DNA of 64,000 nt, taken from UBA4732 sp963823075. Its GTDB lineage: Bacteria; Planctomycetota; Planctomycetia; Gemmatales; Gemmataceae. Each line of letters begins with the position of its first letter. Positions within the stretch are counted from its first letter, which is position 1. Under the pieces are notes generated by a model. The model saw nothing but the letters and a program-made list of their open reading frames with translations, ran no database searches and was not told the origin of the DNA. The translations under genes and the position numbers were made by a program. Positions 55,690 to 64,000 of the stretch are shown here, one piece after another. The stretch spans positions 930,001-994,000 of the forward strand of contig CAWGKE010000023.1 of assembly GCA_963823075.1 (NCBI GenBank). The letters run 5' to 3'.

Positions 55690-56214
55690 ATGGATGATAT
55701 GAGCGACCTTGATTGCCGTATTTTCATCCATGCGGGGCAAACCCCGGACGCGGTGGCCGCGCTCCTCGTCAGCGCACTTGCGGGTGCGGCGGAAGGCAGC
55801 CCCGCCGGAGGGACCGTTCCGACTTGTTGGGGTGAATTCGACGTTCGCCGCAACAAAGAGGCCGACAAGGACCGCGCCAGCGAGTTCCCCGACGGCTTCC
55901 TGTACTTCCCGCATAGTCTGGAATTCTACCCGCGGCCACAGACTCGACGCGAAGATCGTGTTTCCCTGGTGGCGAGGATTCTGAACTTTTTCTGGGATCG
56001 AGGCCAACCTGCGGTCGCGGTCTGCGACTATGAAGACGCACTTCCGAAGGGCGGCGGTTACAACGACCGTTCCATCCCTTGGCCGTCCAGTCCGGCCGAT
56101 CCCCAGGAGTCCACGGCTCATACGCCAAACGGGAGCCCGAGCCTTCGGCCCGAAGGTTCGGCGTCAGCAGAAAAGCCGGTGGCGATGGACGGAGGGGCCG
56201 CACGGCCCGGCTGA
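55690..56214 (+). CDS. Hypothetical protein, 174 aa
   Basis: No family was recognised. The first 110 residues are well formed (DLDCRIFIHAGQTPDAVAALL; GEFDVRRNKEADKDRASEFP; DGFLYFPHSLEFYPRP; AVAVCDYEDALPKGGGYN). The last 40 residues are Ser/Pro/Gly-rich and repeat-derived. It starts 9 bases after the nucleotidyltransferase stop and is likely co-transcribed with it. The two could be a functional pair. Confidence 0.55.
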   Translation: MDDMSDLDCRIFIHAGQTPDAVAALLVSALAGAAEGSPAGGTVPTCWGEFDVRRNKEADKDRASEFPDGFLYFPHSLEFYPRPQTRREDRVSLVARILNFFWDRGQPAVAVCDYEDALPKGGGYNDRSIPWPSSPADPQESTAHTPNGSPSLRPEGSASAEKPVAMDGGAARPG

Positions 56215-58642
56215 TGGCATCGGGCCGGCCGGACCAGCGGGTGGTGGAACTGCTCCTGGCGTCGTTGTGCCGGCCCGCCGTGATTGACGCAACGCCGGCC
56301 GGAGGAGTATGGTAGGGAAGCTTTTCCTTGCCACCCGAGGGCGCGTTCGTCATGTCCCGCACCACGCACATCAAGGCCGGCCACAAGGCCATTCACCAGT
56401 ATCACGCCGGGCTGCAAACCTACGCCGACCAGCACGTCGAGCATGAGGGCGCCTTGGAAACGGCCTTTCAGCGGCTGCTGGCGGACACGGCCCGCGACCT
56501 GAAGGGCTGGACGCTCATCCCCAAGCTCTCGATGAAGGTCGGAGGCAAAACCATCGCCCCGGACGGCACGCTGCGCGACGAGTACAACCTGCCCCGCGGC
56601 TACTGGGAGGCCAAGGACACCCACGACCACCTCGACGCCGAAATCCAGAAGAAGATCCAGAAAGGCTATCCGCTCCGCAACATCATCTTCGAGGACACCC
56701 GCCTGGCAGTGCTGTACCAGAGCGGCCGGGAGGTCGCCGCGCTTCGACCTGACCAACCCGCAGAAGGTCGCCGACCTGCTCAACGACTTCTTCGCCTACA
56801 CCGAGCCGGACATCCAGGGCTTCGAGCAGGCGGTGCAGGAGTTCAAGGAGCGCGTCCCCGACCTGGCCAAGGGGCTGGACGCCAAGATCAAGCTGGCGCA
56901 CAAGGAGAACCGCGTTTCCAGACCGCCTTCGACGACTTCTTTGCCATGTGCCAGACCGCCCTGAACCCGAACCTCAGCCGCGACGCCGTCGATGAGATGC
57001 TGGTGCAGCACCTGCTGACCGAGCGGCTCTTCCGCAAGATTTTCGACAATCAGGAGTTCACACGCCGCAACGTCATCGCCGCCGAGGTCGAGAAGGTGAT
57101 CGACGCGCTGGTGAGCCAGAGCTTCAACCGGGATGAGTTCCTGCGCTCGCTGGACCGCTATTACCGCCCCATTGAGACGACCGGCCACGGGACTGGCGGA
57201 ATTCTCGGACAAACAACACTTCATGAACACGGTCTACGAGCGGTTCTTCCAGGGCTACTCCGTCAAGACGGCCGACACGCACGGCATCGTCTACACGCCG
57301 CAGGCCATCGTCGATTTCATGTGCGCCAGCGTGGCCGAGGTGCTGGAAAGCGAGTTCGGCCTGCCGCTCGGCTCGCCGGGCGTCAACATCCTCGACCCCT
57401 GCACCGGCACGGGCAACTTCATCGTCAACCTGCTGCGCCGCATCCCGAAGAAGGACCTGCCGCGCGTCTACCGCGAGCAGCTGTTCGCCAACGAGGTCAT
57501 GCTGCTGCCGTACTACATCGCGGCCATGAACATCGAGCACGCCTACTTCGAGCTGACGGGCAGTACGAGCCGTTCGAGGGGCTGTGCTTCGTGGACACGC
57601 TGGATCTGGTGGAGGAGGCGAGCGAAGAGCCTGTTCGACGGAGGCGAACACCGCGCGTGTCGAGCGGCAGAAGACGACGCCGATCACCGTCATCATCGGG
57701 AACCCGCCATACAACATGGGGCAGCAGAACGAAAACGACAACAACAAGAACCGCAAATATCCGGTGATTGACGCGCGGATCGCGAGCACCTATGCGAAGG
57801 ATTCGCGGGCAACACTGAGAACGCAACTATATGACGCTTACGTGAAGTTTTTCCGGTGGGCAGTGGACCGGCTGCAGGGGCGTGACGGCGTAGTGTGCCT
57901 GGTGACGAACAACAGCTTTGTGGATCAAATCGCTTTCGACGGCATGCGCAAGCATCTGCTGACAGGAGTTTTCGCGGATATATCACCTCCATTTGGAGGG
58001 GAATGTGCGTCACAATCCGAAGCTGTCGGGCACACACGTACAACGTCTTCGGCATCCAAGTCGGCGTCGGGATAACGGTGGCGATCAGAGCGGCGAAGCA
58101 TCAGGATCGTCAAGTTTACTTTCATCGCATCGACAAGGCCCTCCGCAGGGACGACAAGCTTGCTTGGCTTTCGGAGAAAGGACGGTTGAGCGGCGTGGTG
58201 TGGGAGTTGCTTACCCCGGATAGCCACGGAACATGGCTGGTGTCCCAACACGGGGATGAATTCACAGCCTTCATGCCAATCGGTAGCAAGGGAGCCAAGG
58301 CCGGCAAAACCACCGCAGACCCGTCGCTTTTCAAGCTCTACGGCAGAGGCGTTGCCACAAATGCCGATGCCTACGTCTACGACTATGGCCGGCCAACTCT
58401 GGTAGCCCGTGCCCAAGCCATGGTCGAGGATTTCAACTCCGAACTCGATCGCTGGAAGCGCACTGGCCAGCCCCAACGACTCGAAGACTTCCTAAAAGTG
58501 GATGAGAAGACTCACAAATGGATACGTAACACCAAGAGAACGCTACTGCGGGGAAAGCATATCCGCTACTCTGATGCAGCCGTGCGAATCGCCTTATACC
58601 GGCCCTTCGCCAAGCGGTTCTCCTTCTTCCAGCGGGCGTTTA

Positions 58643-59950
58643 GGACGCCCGAAAGAACAACTTGAGCAAGTTTTTCTGAGTTCGTAGTCTGTGAGGATGC
58701 ACGATGCAACCATCCTCCAAGGACTGCGGACCAAGTATGGAACTCTTCAGCCGATCATGGACGAGCGTCTCCGTCGCCAGTGGGCTGCCACGGAAGCTCT
58801 CGCCCTGGGCTGGGGTGGCGTCTCGGCGGTTGCCAGCGCCACCGGGCTGTCGCGCAATACCATTGCCGCCGGCATTGCGGAGATCGGCGAGCGGTCGCGG
58901 CAGACCACGCCCGTTCCTCCCAGCCCGCGGGTGCGGCGACCGGGCGGCGGGCGCAAACCGCTGACCGAGACCGACCCCGGTCTGGCAGAGGCGCTGGAGG
59001 CCTTGGTCGAGCCGGTGACGCGGGGGCACCCCGAATCGCCCTTGCGCTGGACGTGCAAGAGCACAGCGAAGCTGGCCGAGGAGTTGCACCGGCAGGGGCA
59101 CGCGGTCAGCGACCGAACCGTGGCCAAGCTGCTGTACGAGGCGGGCTACAGCCTCCAGTCCAACCGCAAGACCCGTGAGGGGTCGGCGCACCCGGATCGC
59201 AACGCCCAGTTCGAGTACATCAACGACCGGGTGCGGCTGTTCCAGTGCCAGGGGCAGCCGGTGGTGTCGGTGGACACCAAGAAGAAGGAATTGGTCGGGG
59301 ATTTCAAGAACGGCGGCCGGGAGTGGCGGCCCAAAGGCCAGCCGCAAGAGGTCCGGGTCCACGACTTCCAAGATCCGGCTCTGGGCAAGGCGATTCCCTA
59401 CGGGGTCTACGACCTGACCCACAACCAGGGTTGGGTGAGCGTGGGCATCGACCACGACACGGCGCGGTTCGCGGCCGAGACGCTGCGGCGCTGGTGGGCA
59501 GGGATGGGCGCCAAGAGGTTCCCACGCGCCCGGAAGTTGCTGATCACGGCGGACGGCGGGGGGAGCAACGGCAGTCGGTCGCGGCTGTGGAAGATGGCGT
59601 TGCAAGGGCTGGCCGACGCCGTCGGGCTGCCGCTGAGCGTGAGCCACCTGCCGCCGGGGACGAGCAAGTGGAACAAGATCGAACACCGGCTGTTCTGCCA
59701 CATCACGCAGAACTGGCGGGGACGACCGCTGGTGAGCCATGAGGTGATCGTAAGCCTGATTGCCCATACCACCACCGAAGCGGGACTCGAAGTTCAGGCG
59801 GCGCTGGACACCAACTGCTATGAGACAGGAGCCAAGGTGAGTGACGAAGAGATGGCATCCCTTCAGATCACCAAGGCCGACTTCCACGGCGATTGGAACT
59901 ACACCATTGCGCCCAACTGACACTTGCTCAAGTTATTGTTTCGGGCGTCC
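58643..59950 (+). mobile_element. ISAzo13-family-like insertion sequence, 1308 bp
   Basis: The inverted ends read GGACGCCCGAAAGAACAACT at the left and the near-identical GGACGCCCGAAACAATAACT (inverted) at the right. TTA at 58640-58642 and 59951-59953 is the probable 3-bp target duplication. The family name is from the transposase type. Confidence 0.85.
58691..59920 (+). CDS. ISAzo13-type DDE transposase, 409 aa
   Basis: The N-terminal HTH region (VSAVASATGLSRNTIAAGIAEIG) is followed by the catalytic core: first D in VVSVDTKKKELVG, second D in LLITADGGGSNGSR, E in SKWNKIEHRLFCHI. The reading frame is complete, so the element may still be active. The start is GTG 58691 or ATG 58697. Confidence 0.88.
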   Translation: MRMHDATILQGLRTKYGTLQPIMDERLRRQWAATEALALGWGGVSAVASATGLSRNTIAAGIAEIGERSRQTTPVPPSPRVRRPGGGRKPLTETDPGLAEALEALVEPVTRGHPESPLRWTCKSTAKLAEELHRQGHAVSDRTVAKLLYEAGYSLQSNRKTREGSAHPDRNAQFEYINDRVRLFQCQGQPVVSVDTKKKELVGDFKNGGREWRPKGQPQEVRVHDFQDPALGKAIPYGVYDLTHNQGWVSVGIDHDTARFAAETLRRWWAGMGAKRFPRARKLLITADGGGSNGSRSRLWKMALQGLADAVGLPLSVSHLPPGTSKWNKIEHRLFCHITQNWRGRPLVSHEVIVSLIAHTTTEAGLEVQAALDTNCYETGAKVSDEEMASLQITKADFHGDWNYTIAPN

Positions 59951-60755
59951 TTAGTGAGGACACCTATCAGTTCCCGCGGATGCTGCCCACACCGGCAGCC
60001 GAGGAGGAAAACCTGCTGATTGCGTTGACCGACCTCGGATCCGAAAAGCCCTTTATGACGATGGTGTCAAGACATATCGTAGATATGCACTTGGTAGGTG
60101 CCGGTGCCAGCTGCCAGTGCTTCCCCTTCTACGTCTACGACGAGGACGGCACGAACCGCCGCGAGAACATCACCGACTGGTCCCTGAACCAGTTCCGCAG
60201 CCACTACGGCGACGACGCCATCGGCAAGTGGGACGTCTTCTATTACGTCTACGGCCTGCTGCACCACCCCGGCTACCGCACGAAGTTCGCCGACAACCTC
60301 AAGCGCGACCTGCCGCGCATCCCGTTCGCCCCGGACTTCCGGGCCTTCGCGGCGGCCGGCAAGGAGCTGGCCCGGCTGCACCTCGACTACGAAAAGCTCG
60401 ACCCGTACCCACTCCGGTGGGTCGAAACCGACGGCGTGCCGCTGTCGTACAAGGTCGAGGACAAGATGCGGCTGAACAAGGACAAGACCGCGCTCCGCGT
60501 CAACCCGTCGCTGACGCTGGACGGCATCCCGCCGGAGACGTTTTCGTATCGCCTCGGCAACCGCAGCGCCCTGGACTGGGTGATCGACCAGTATCAGGTG
60601 ACGGAGGACAAGCGCAGCGGCGTCCGATCCGACCCCAACCGGGCGGACGACCCGGAGTACATCGTGCGGTTGGTCGGCCAGGTCGTCCGCGTCAGCGTCG
60701 AAACGGTGCAGCATCGTGGCGGGGCTGCCGGAGCGCTATGCGGAGTGATATCGGC

Positions 60756-61002
60756 GGCGAGCGGCGCGGCGTCAGCCCGCCGGTGTGTCACACGGTCAGC
60801 GACAGGATGCAGCACCGGCGGGCTGACGCCGCGCCGCTCGCCTTCACCGGCGGGCTGACGCCGCGCCGCTCGCCTTCACCGGCGGGCTGACGCCGCGCCG
60901 CTCGCCTTCACCGGCGGGCTGACGCCGCGCCGCTCGCCTTCACCGGCGGGCTGACGCCGCGCCGCTCGCCTTCACCGGCGGGCTGACGCCGCGCCGCTCG
61001 CC
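60756..61002. repeat. REP array on the 3' side of the RAYT gene
   Basis: One inverted unit (60756-60785) faces six head-to-tail units of period 32 (starting 60813, 60845, 60877, 60909, 60941, 60973; the last ends 61002). The unit is GGCGAGCGGCGCGGCGTC plus AGCCCGCCGGTG, an imperfect palindrome able to hairpin. The last unit encodes the C-terminus and stop of the transposase. Confidence 0.9.
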
Positions 61003-61517
61003 GGGTCCAGCCATACGACCAGCGCGTGCGGTTGGTCCCGAACGTACTCGACAGCGCCGCGAACTTCTTCCGGCGTCCGCTTGATCCGGCGTGAGCCGGA
61101 CTGCGTCCACCACCGCTCCCGACGGCCCCAGCCGGCGTTGAGACGCCGTGTGGCCCACGCCTTGAAGTCGCCCAGCAGCTTTTCCGGGTCCGGGTCGCCG
61201 GGAACGCCGACCACGACATGAATGTGGTTGGCCATCACCGCCAAGGCGAGCAGATGCCAGCCGCGGTGCGTCGCCGTTTCGCGCAACTGCACGGCGACGG
61301 TCTGGGCCTGGGCGGCGTCCAGGCGGACGGTCTCCGCGGTCATGATCGCCGCGGCGTGCGCCTGGAGCGCCGGCATGTCGGCGTCGCAGGGCGTGTGGGG
61401 CGTGTTATGCAAGGCTTTCTCACCCTCGCCGTCGCGCACGTCGGAGACGAAGCCACGACGGTCGCCGGGCAGCCAGGCGCCGTAGGTCGTCCAGGTTAGC
61501 AACCAATGGCGGTCCAT
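60972..61517 (-). CDS. REP-associated tyrosine transposase (RAYT)
   Basis: This 181-aa protein is a Y1 HUH transposase-like enzyme. Seen are RHWLLTWTTYGAWLPGDRRG at the start, HLLALAVMANHIHVVVGVP with the HUH pair H98/H100, and the catalytic Y158 in VEYVRDQPHA. AGGAGG precedes the ATG. REP arrays lie on both sides, the closest 14 bases from the start. RAYTs are thought to move or spread REP sequences in single-strand form. Here the stop codon lies inside a repeat unit. Confidence 0.85.
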   Translation of the reverse strand: MDRHWLLTWTTYGAWLPGDRRGFVSDVRDGEGEKALHNTPHTPCDADMPALQAHAAAIMTAETVRLDAAQAQTVAVQLRETATHRGWHLLALAVMANHIHVVVGVPGDPDPEKLLGDFKAWATRRLNAGWGRRERWWTQSGSRRIKRTPEEVRGAVEYVRDQPHALVVWLDPASGAASARR

Positions 61518-61531
61518 CAGGAACCTCCTGG

Positions 61532-61646
61532 GGCGAGCGGCGCGGCGTCAGCCCGCCGGTGCTGCATCGTGTCGGTGATAGAGCGAAGAACCGGCGGGCT
61601 GACGCCGCGCCGCTTGCCTTCACCGGCTGACGCCGCGCCGCTCACC
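61532..61646. repeat. REP copies on the 5' side of the RAYT gene
   Basis: One inverted 30-base unit (61532-61561) faces a forward unit (about 61590-61618) and a shortened forward unit (to about 61646). The unit is the same as in the 60756-61002 array. The gap between 61561 and 61590 holds unique sequence. Confidence 0.85.
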
Positions 61647-61653
61647 GCCGATC

Positions 61654-63909
61654 TCAATATTCCGCAATCAACATACTGTGTATCTCCACCGCCGGCAGCC
61701 CCACGACCACGTCGCCGTCGTCCCGCCGCGCCTCGATGCGCACGCCGCCCGGCTCCATCCGAAACGTCTTCGGCGCGTCCCTGCGAAACCGCACCTCGAT
61801 GCCGCCGACCGGCACGACCTCCTCACGCAGCGGCACCTCCGACGCGGGCAGGCCGTGGTTCGCGGCCGTGTTCACGCCGTTGAACAGGTGGACCACCAGC
61901 CGCCGCGCGTCGCCGCCCGTCTGCGTCCAGCACGTCGCCTGCACGCACATCGGGGCCGTCACCGCAACCGGCGCCGGCGCCCGGGCCGCCCACTCCAGCG
62001 CCCGCGCCAGCAGACGCCGTTGATACGGGTAGGCGTAGGACCACAAGGCCGCGTCCACCGCCGCCGCGAAGTAGGCCACGCGGCCGCCGCCCCGTTCGTC
62101 GAAGCGGCGCAGCACCGCGGCCGGCAGCGGCGGGCCGGCCGAACCGTCCGGCTGCATCCGCACCGCGATTTCGTCCGCTTGCTTCGGCTCCGTCACCGCG
62201 ACCAGCGGGCCGCGGAAGTGGACCGACTTGTGCGGGACCAGCTGATTCAGCCGGTCGTCGTGGGTCAACGGGTGGTCGGTCCAGGTCAGCGTCGCCAGGC
62301 CGGTTCGCTGCTTCCAGTAGGATTCGTCCAGCGCGACGGCGAAGTTCGCGTCGAGCATCGGGCGTTGCAGCGGGGCCTTCGGACGGCCCTGGTAGGAGAC
62401 GCCGAACAGGTCCGCCAGGGCGAAGTCGCCGCGCGGCCGGCCCAGCTCGTCGCACAGCGACGTTTCGCCGGTCGCCACGAGGCCGCCGCCCTTCCGCACG
62501 TACTGCCGCACCGCCTCCGCCTGGGCGCCGGACAGCGCGGCCGCGTTCGGAAGCACCAGCACCGCGTACCGCGACAGCGCCTCCGCGTCGAGGTCCCAGT
62601 CGTTGAGCAGCGTGAGCGGCAGATGTTCCTCCGTCGCTGCGCGGAAGGCGCCGACGACATGCGGTATCCAGCGCTCCGCAATATCCTTGTAAGCGTAGAA
62701 CTGCCGCGTCTGCTCGCTCACCAGCAGGGCCGCCCACGGCAGCGGCGCCGCGTTCTTCAGGCCGATTTCACGCTTTTGGACCTCGCGGAAGTCGTCGGCG
62801 ACGCCGTCCTCGTGGCCGGGCCAGCCGAACGACATTGCCAGCGCCCCGCCATAGGTCAGCGACAGCAGCACGCGCGTCCGCCGTTCGTGGGCCGGGAAGC
62901 TGTCCGTGCCGTAGGGGTTGCCGCGCGACATCAGGTACGGCTCGGAGGCGCACGGCCGGCCGCCGGTCGTCGCCTTGAGGTAAGCGGCGCCGAACGACGG
63001 GACGAGGCTGGCGCCGACGTTCGTCTCGTCCAGCCACCACTCCTGCATCGGCAGGTCGAACAGCCGGTTCAGCCGCGTCGGCATCGCCCGCGGCGAATAG
63101 AGGAAGTGGCCGTAGCGCCCGGCGTTCACCGTCCACGAGGTCAGCACCGCGTCGGCGCTCTGCTTCTTGATGGCGGCCTGCATCCGGCGGTAATGATCCT
63201 CCAGCCGTTCGCCGCGCCACACCAGATATTCGCGGTAGCCCACGTCGTCGAGGTCGATCTTCGCCGGCAGGTCCCGCTTGCGGTCCTGTTTATAGGCGGT
63301 CTTGCAGGCGGGACAGAAACAAAGCGGAGGGTGATAGTTGCCGTCGAAGGAGAAGCCGTCGAGTCCGTAGTCGGCGATCAGCTCGGTACACACGTCGATG
63401 AGGTAATCGCCCCACGGGCCGTTGTTGCAGCAGACGCGCGTGCCGAGGTTGTCGTCGGACGGCGCCTGCTTCTCCGCGGCGTCGGAGTCGTCGGGGTGGA
63501 CGCGCCAGTCGGGGTGCTGCTTGACCAGCGCGGCCGGCGGGAAGGGCGGCAGGCCGAGGCAGCAGCGCACGCCGCCGCGGCGGCAGTCGGCGACGAGATC
63601 GCGCAGCCGGCGGGCGTCGCCCTCGGACAGGCCGCCGCCGTCGCGGCGCAGTGGAAAGTACGGCCAGACGACGTTGGTATGCACGACCTGGGCGCCGGCC
63701 TTCGCCGCCCGGCCCACGTCGCCGGGCGTGACGAACGCCATGCGCGTGACGCCGTGAACCCAGTCGGGAATCCTCACCGGCTCGAACGCCTCGGCCGGTT
63801 CCGCCGCGGCGACCGACGAGCCGCCCGCAACGGCGGCCGCGGCCAGGGCGCCGGTTTGGGCCAGGAACTCGCGGCGCGTGGTCGATAGGCCGTCGTCGTG
63901 GGGTCGCAT
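61654..63909 (-). CDS. Tat-exported glycoside-hydrolase-like protein (GHL6/beta-galactosidase-type)
   Basis: This 751-aa protein has a Tat signal (STTRREFLAQTGALAAAAVAGG), then a TIM-barrel-type domain resembling hypothetical glycosyl hydrolase 6 (GHL6) and alpha-L-fucosidase relatives: LDGFSFDGNYH near residue 182 is a likely catalytic strand end. A cysteine pair CFCPACK follows. A Rossmann-like beta-galactosidase trimerisation domain is near residues 400-540 (YAVLVLPNAAALSGAQAEAVRQYVRKGGGLVATGET region), then beta-rich C-terminal parts. It should act outside the membrane on polysaccharide. Substrate unknown. The ATG starts the Tat signal, with GGAGCC upstream. Confidence 0.85.
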   Translation of the reverse strand: MRPHDDGLSTTRREFLAQTGALAAAAVAGGSSVAAAEPAEAFEPVRIPDWVHGVTRMAFVTPGDVGRAAKAGAQVVHTNVVWPYFPLRRDGGGLSEGDARRLRDLVADCRRGGVRCCLGLPPFPPAALVKQHPDWRVHPDDSDAAEKQAPSDDNLGTRVCCNNGPWGDYLIDVCTELIADYGLDGFSFDGNYHPPLCFCPACKTAYKQDRKRDLPAKIDLDDVGYREYLVWRGERLEDHYRRMQAAIKKQSADAVLTSWTVNAGRYGHFLYSPRAMPTRLNRLFDLPMQEWWLDETNVGASLVPSFGAAYLKATTGGRPCASEPYLMSRGNPYGTDSFPAHERRTRVLLSLTYGGALAMSFGWPGHEDGVADDFREVQKREIGLKNAAPLPWAALLVSEQTRQFYAYKDIAERWIPHVVGAFRAATEEHLPLTLLNDWDLDAEALSRYAVLVLPNAAALSGAQAEAVRQYVRKGGGLVATGETSLCDELGRPRGDFALADLFGVSYQGRPKAPLQRPMLDANFAVALDESYWKQRTGLATLTWTDHPLTHDDRLNQLVPHKSVHFRGPLVAVTEPKQADEIAVRMQPDGSAGPPLPAAVLRRFDERGGGRVAYFAAAVDAALWSYAYPYQRRLLARALEWAARAPAPVAVTAPMCVQATCWTQTGGDARRLVVHLFNGVNTAANHGLPASEVPLREEVVPVGGIEVRFRRDAPKTFRMEPGGVRIEARRDDGDVVVGLPAVEIHSMLIAEY

Positions 63910-64000
63910 CGCCTGGCTCCTTCGGGTGGGGGTTGCCGCTCACGGCGGCGTCGTTTAGAGTGGCGGGAGGTTGGCGGGTCCGCCGTGAACCCGGTCGTCG
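63910..64000. promoter_or_regulatory. Upstream region of the glycoside-hydrolase-like gene
   Basis: Only 91 bases are in the window. The gene reads leftward, so this should include its promoter. No clear hexamers stand out. Confidence 0.3.

Larger units (their letters stand above)
56352..60748 (+). pseudogene. Single-chain restriction-modification enzyme (Type ISP/IIG-like) split by an ISAzo13-type element and frameshifted
   Basis: Without the insert the gene encodes about 1,028 aa. An N-terminal PD-(D/E)xK nuclease part has LIPKLSMKVGGKTIAPDG and the E-A-K of GYWEAKDTHDHLD near residue 90. The methylase has motif I (LDPCTGTGNFIVNLL) and the catalytic IIGNPPYNMGQQN, i.e. NPPY for N6-adenine. 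A target-recognition C-terminus follows (IPPETFSYRLGNRSALDWVIDQY). No helicase is visible. Breaks are near 56741, 56921, 57182, 57562, 57635, 57968, 58036 and 60707. The IS plus one TTA copy totals 1311 bases, a multiple of three, and its removal restores an open frame (RAF-SEDTYQFP). The IS break is real. The frameshifts may be read errors. Confidence 0.85.

Noticed and set aside
55284..56214. MNT-HEPN toxin-antitoxin pair
   Set aside because: The second gene lacks the RxxxxH HEPN motif and has no resemblance that I can see.
60813..61002. CRISPR array
   Set aside because: The units are 30-32 bases and directly abut. There are no unique spacers, and the unit is the same palindrome that flanks the RAYT on the other side.
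61678..63888. A 736-codon plus-strand open frame opposite the glycoside-hydrolase-like gene
   Set aside because: It has no start context or domains, while the minus strand has a Tat signal and hydrolase motifs.

Overview
The window looks like a high-GC planctomycete chromosome, most likely a Gemmataceae-type relative. The evidence is a DUF1549/DUF1553 protein next to a DUF1501 protein with a twin-arginine signal, a DUF1559 prepilin-like protein, a Cys-rich TIGR03000 protein, a thioredoxin-NHL protein, and many dispersed palindromes, some of them inside genes. This placement rests on family content only. No rRNA, tRNA or CRISPR array was seen.

Layout. 0-9.8 kb: envelope and surface genes (GT87-like membrane enzyme, DUF1559, DUF1501/DUF1549 pair, small lipoprotein, SAM methyltransferase, GT2 glycosyltransferase). 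9.8-17.6 kb: a large membrane-TPR protein, then a thioredoxin-NHL protein and a DsbD-like thiol reductase. 17.7-28.8 kb: an HTTM protein and its membrane partner, TIGR03000, a glycerophosphodiesterase, an AsmA-like protein and an LptF/G permease. 29-30.3 kb: a broken lower-GC gene and an XRE regulator. 30.6-41.1 kb: one tight respiratory operon (caa3 oxidase subunits II, I and III, a duplicated membrane protein, a diheme cytochrome c lipoprotein, Rieske, cytochrome b fused to cytochrome c, CtaG fused to a polyferredoxin, and a FixH-like protein). 41.2-42.7 kb: an IS1202/ISNCY-like element with an 18-bp target duplication. 42.8-47.7 kb: a sirtuin, a nucleoside phosphorylase-like protein, a PSP1/RicT-like protein fused to a BFD-type Fe-S domain, and leuCD. 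47.8-54.8 kb: a repeat protein, a YnfA-membrane-fusion-protein chimera, a ferredoxin-MBL protein and a J-like/TPR pair. 55-61.6 kb: a nucleotidyltransferase, a single-chain restriction-modification gene split by an ISAzo13-type element, and a REP-associated tyrosine transposase between REP arrays. 61.7-64 kb: a Tat-exported glycoside-hydrolase-like protein.

How genes work together. The 30.6-41.1 kb block encodes a quinol-to-oxygen chain (Rieske/cytochrome b-c, diheme c, caa3 oxidase) with its probable copper-assembly proteins. Thioredoxin-NHL and DsbD form a likely periplasmic thiol relay. AsmA and LptF probably serve the outer membrane. PSP1-BFD lies directly upstream of the Fe-S enzyme LeuCD.

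Caution. At least a dozen genes carry single-base frameshifts while protein similarity continues in another frame. These include coxB, leuC and leuD, and are densest from 41 to 61 kb. Most are more likely read errors than true pseudogenes. The IS insertion in the restriction-modification gene is a real disruption.
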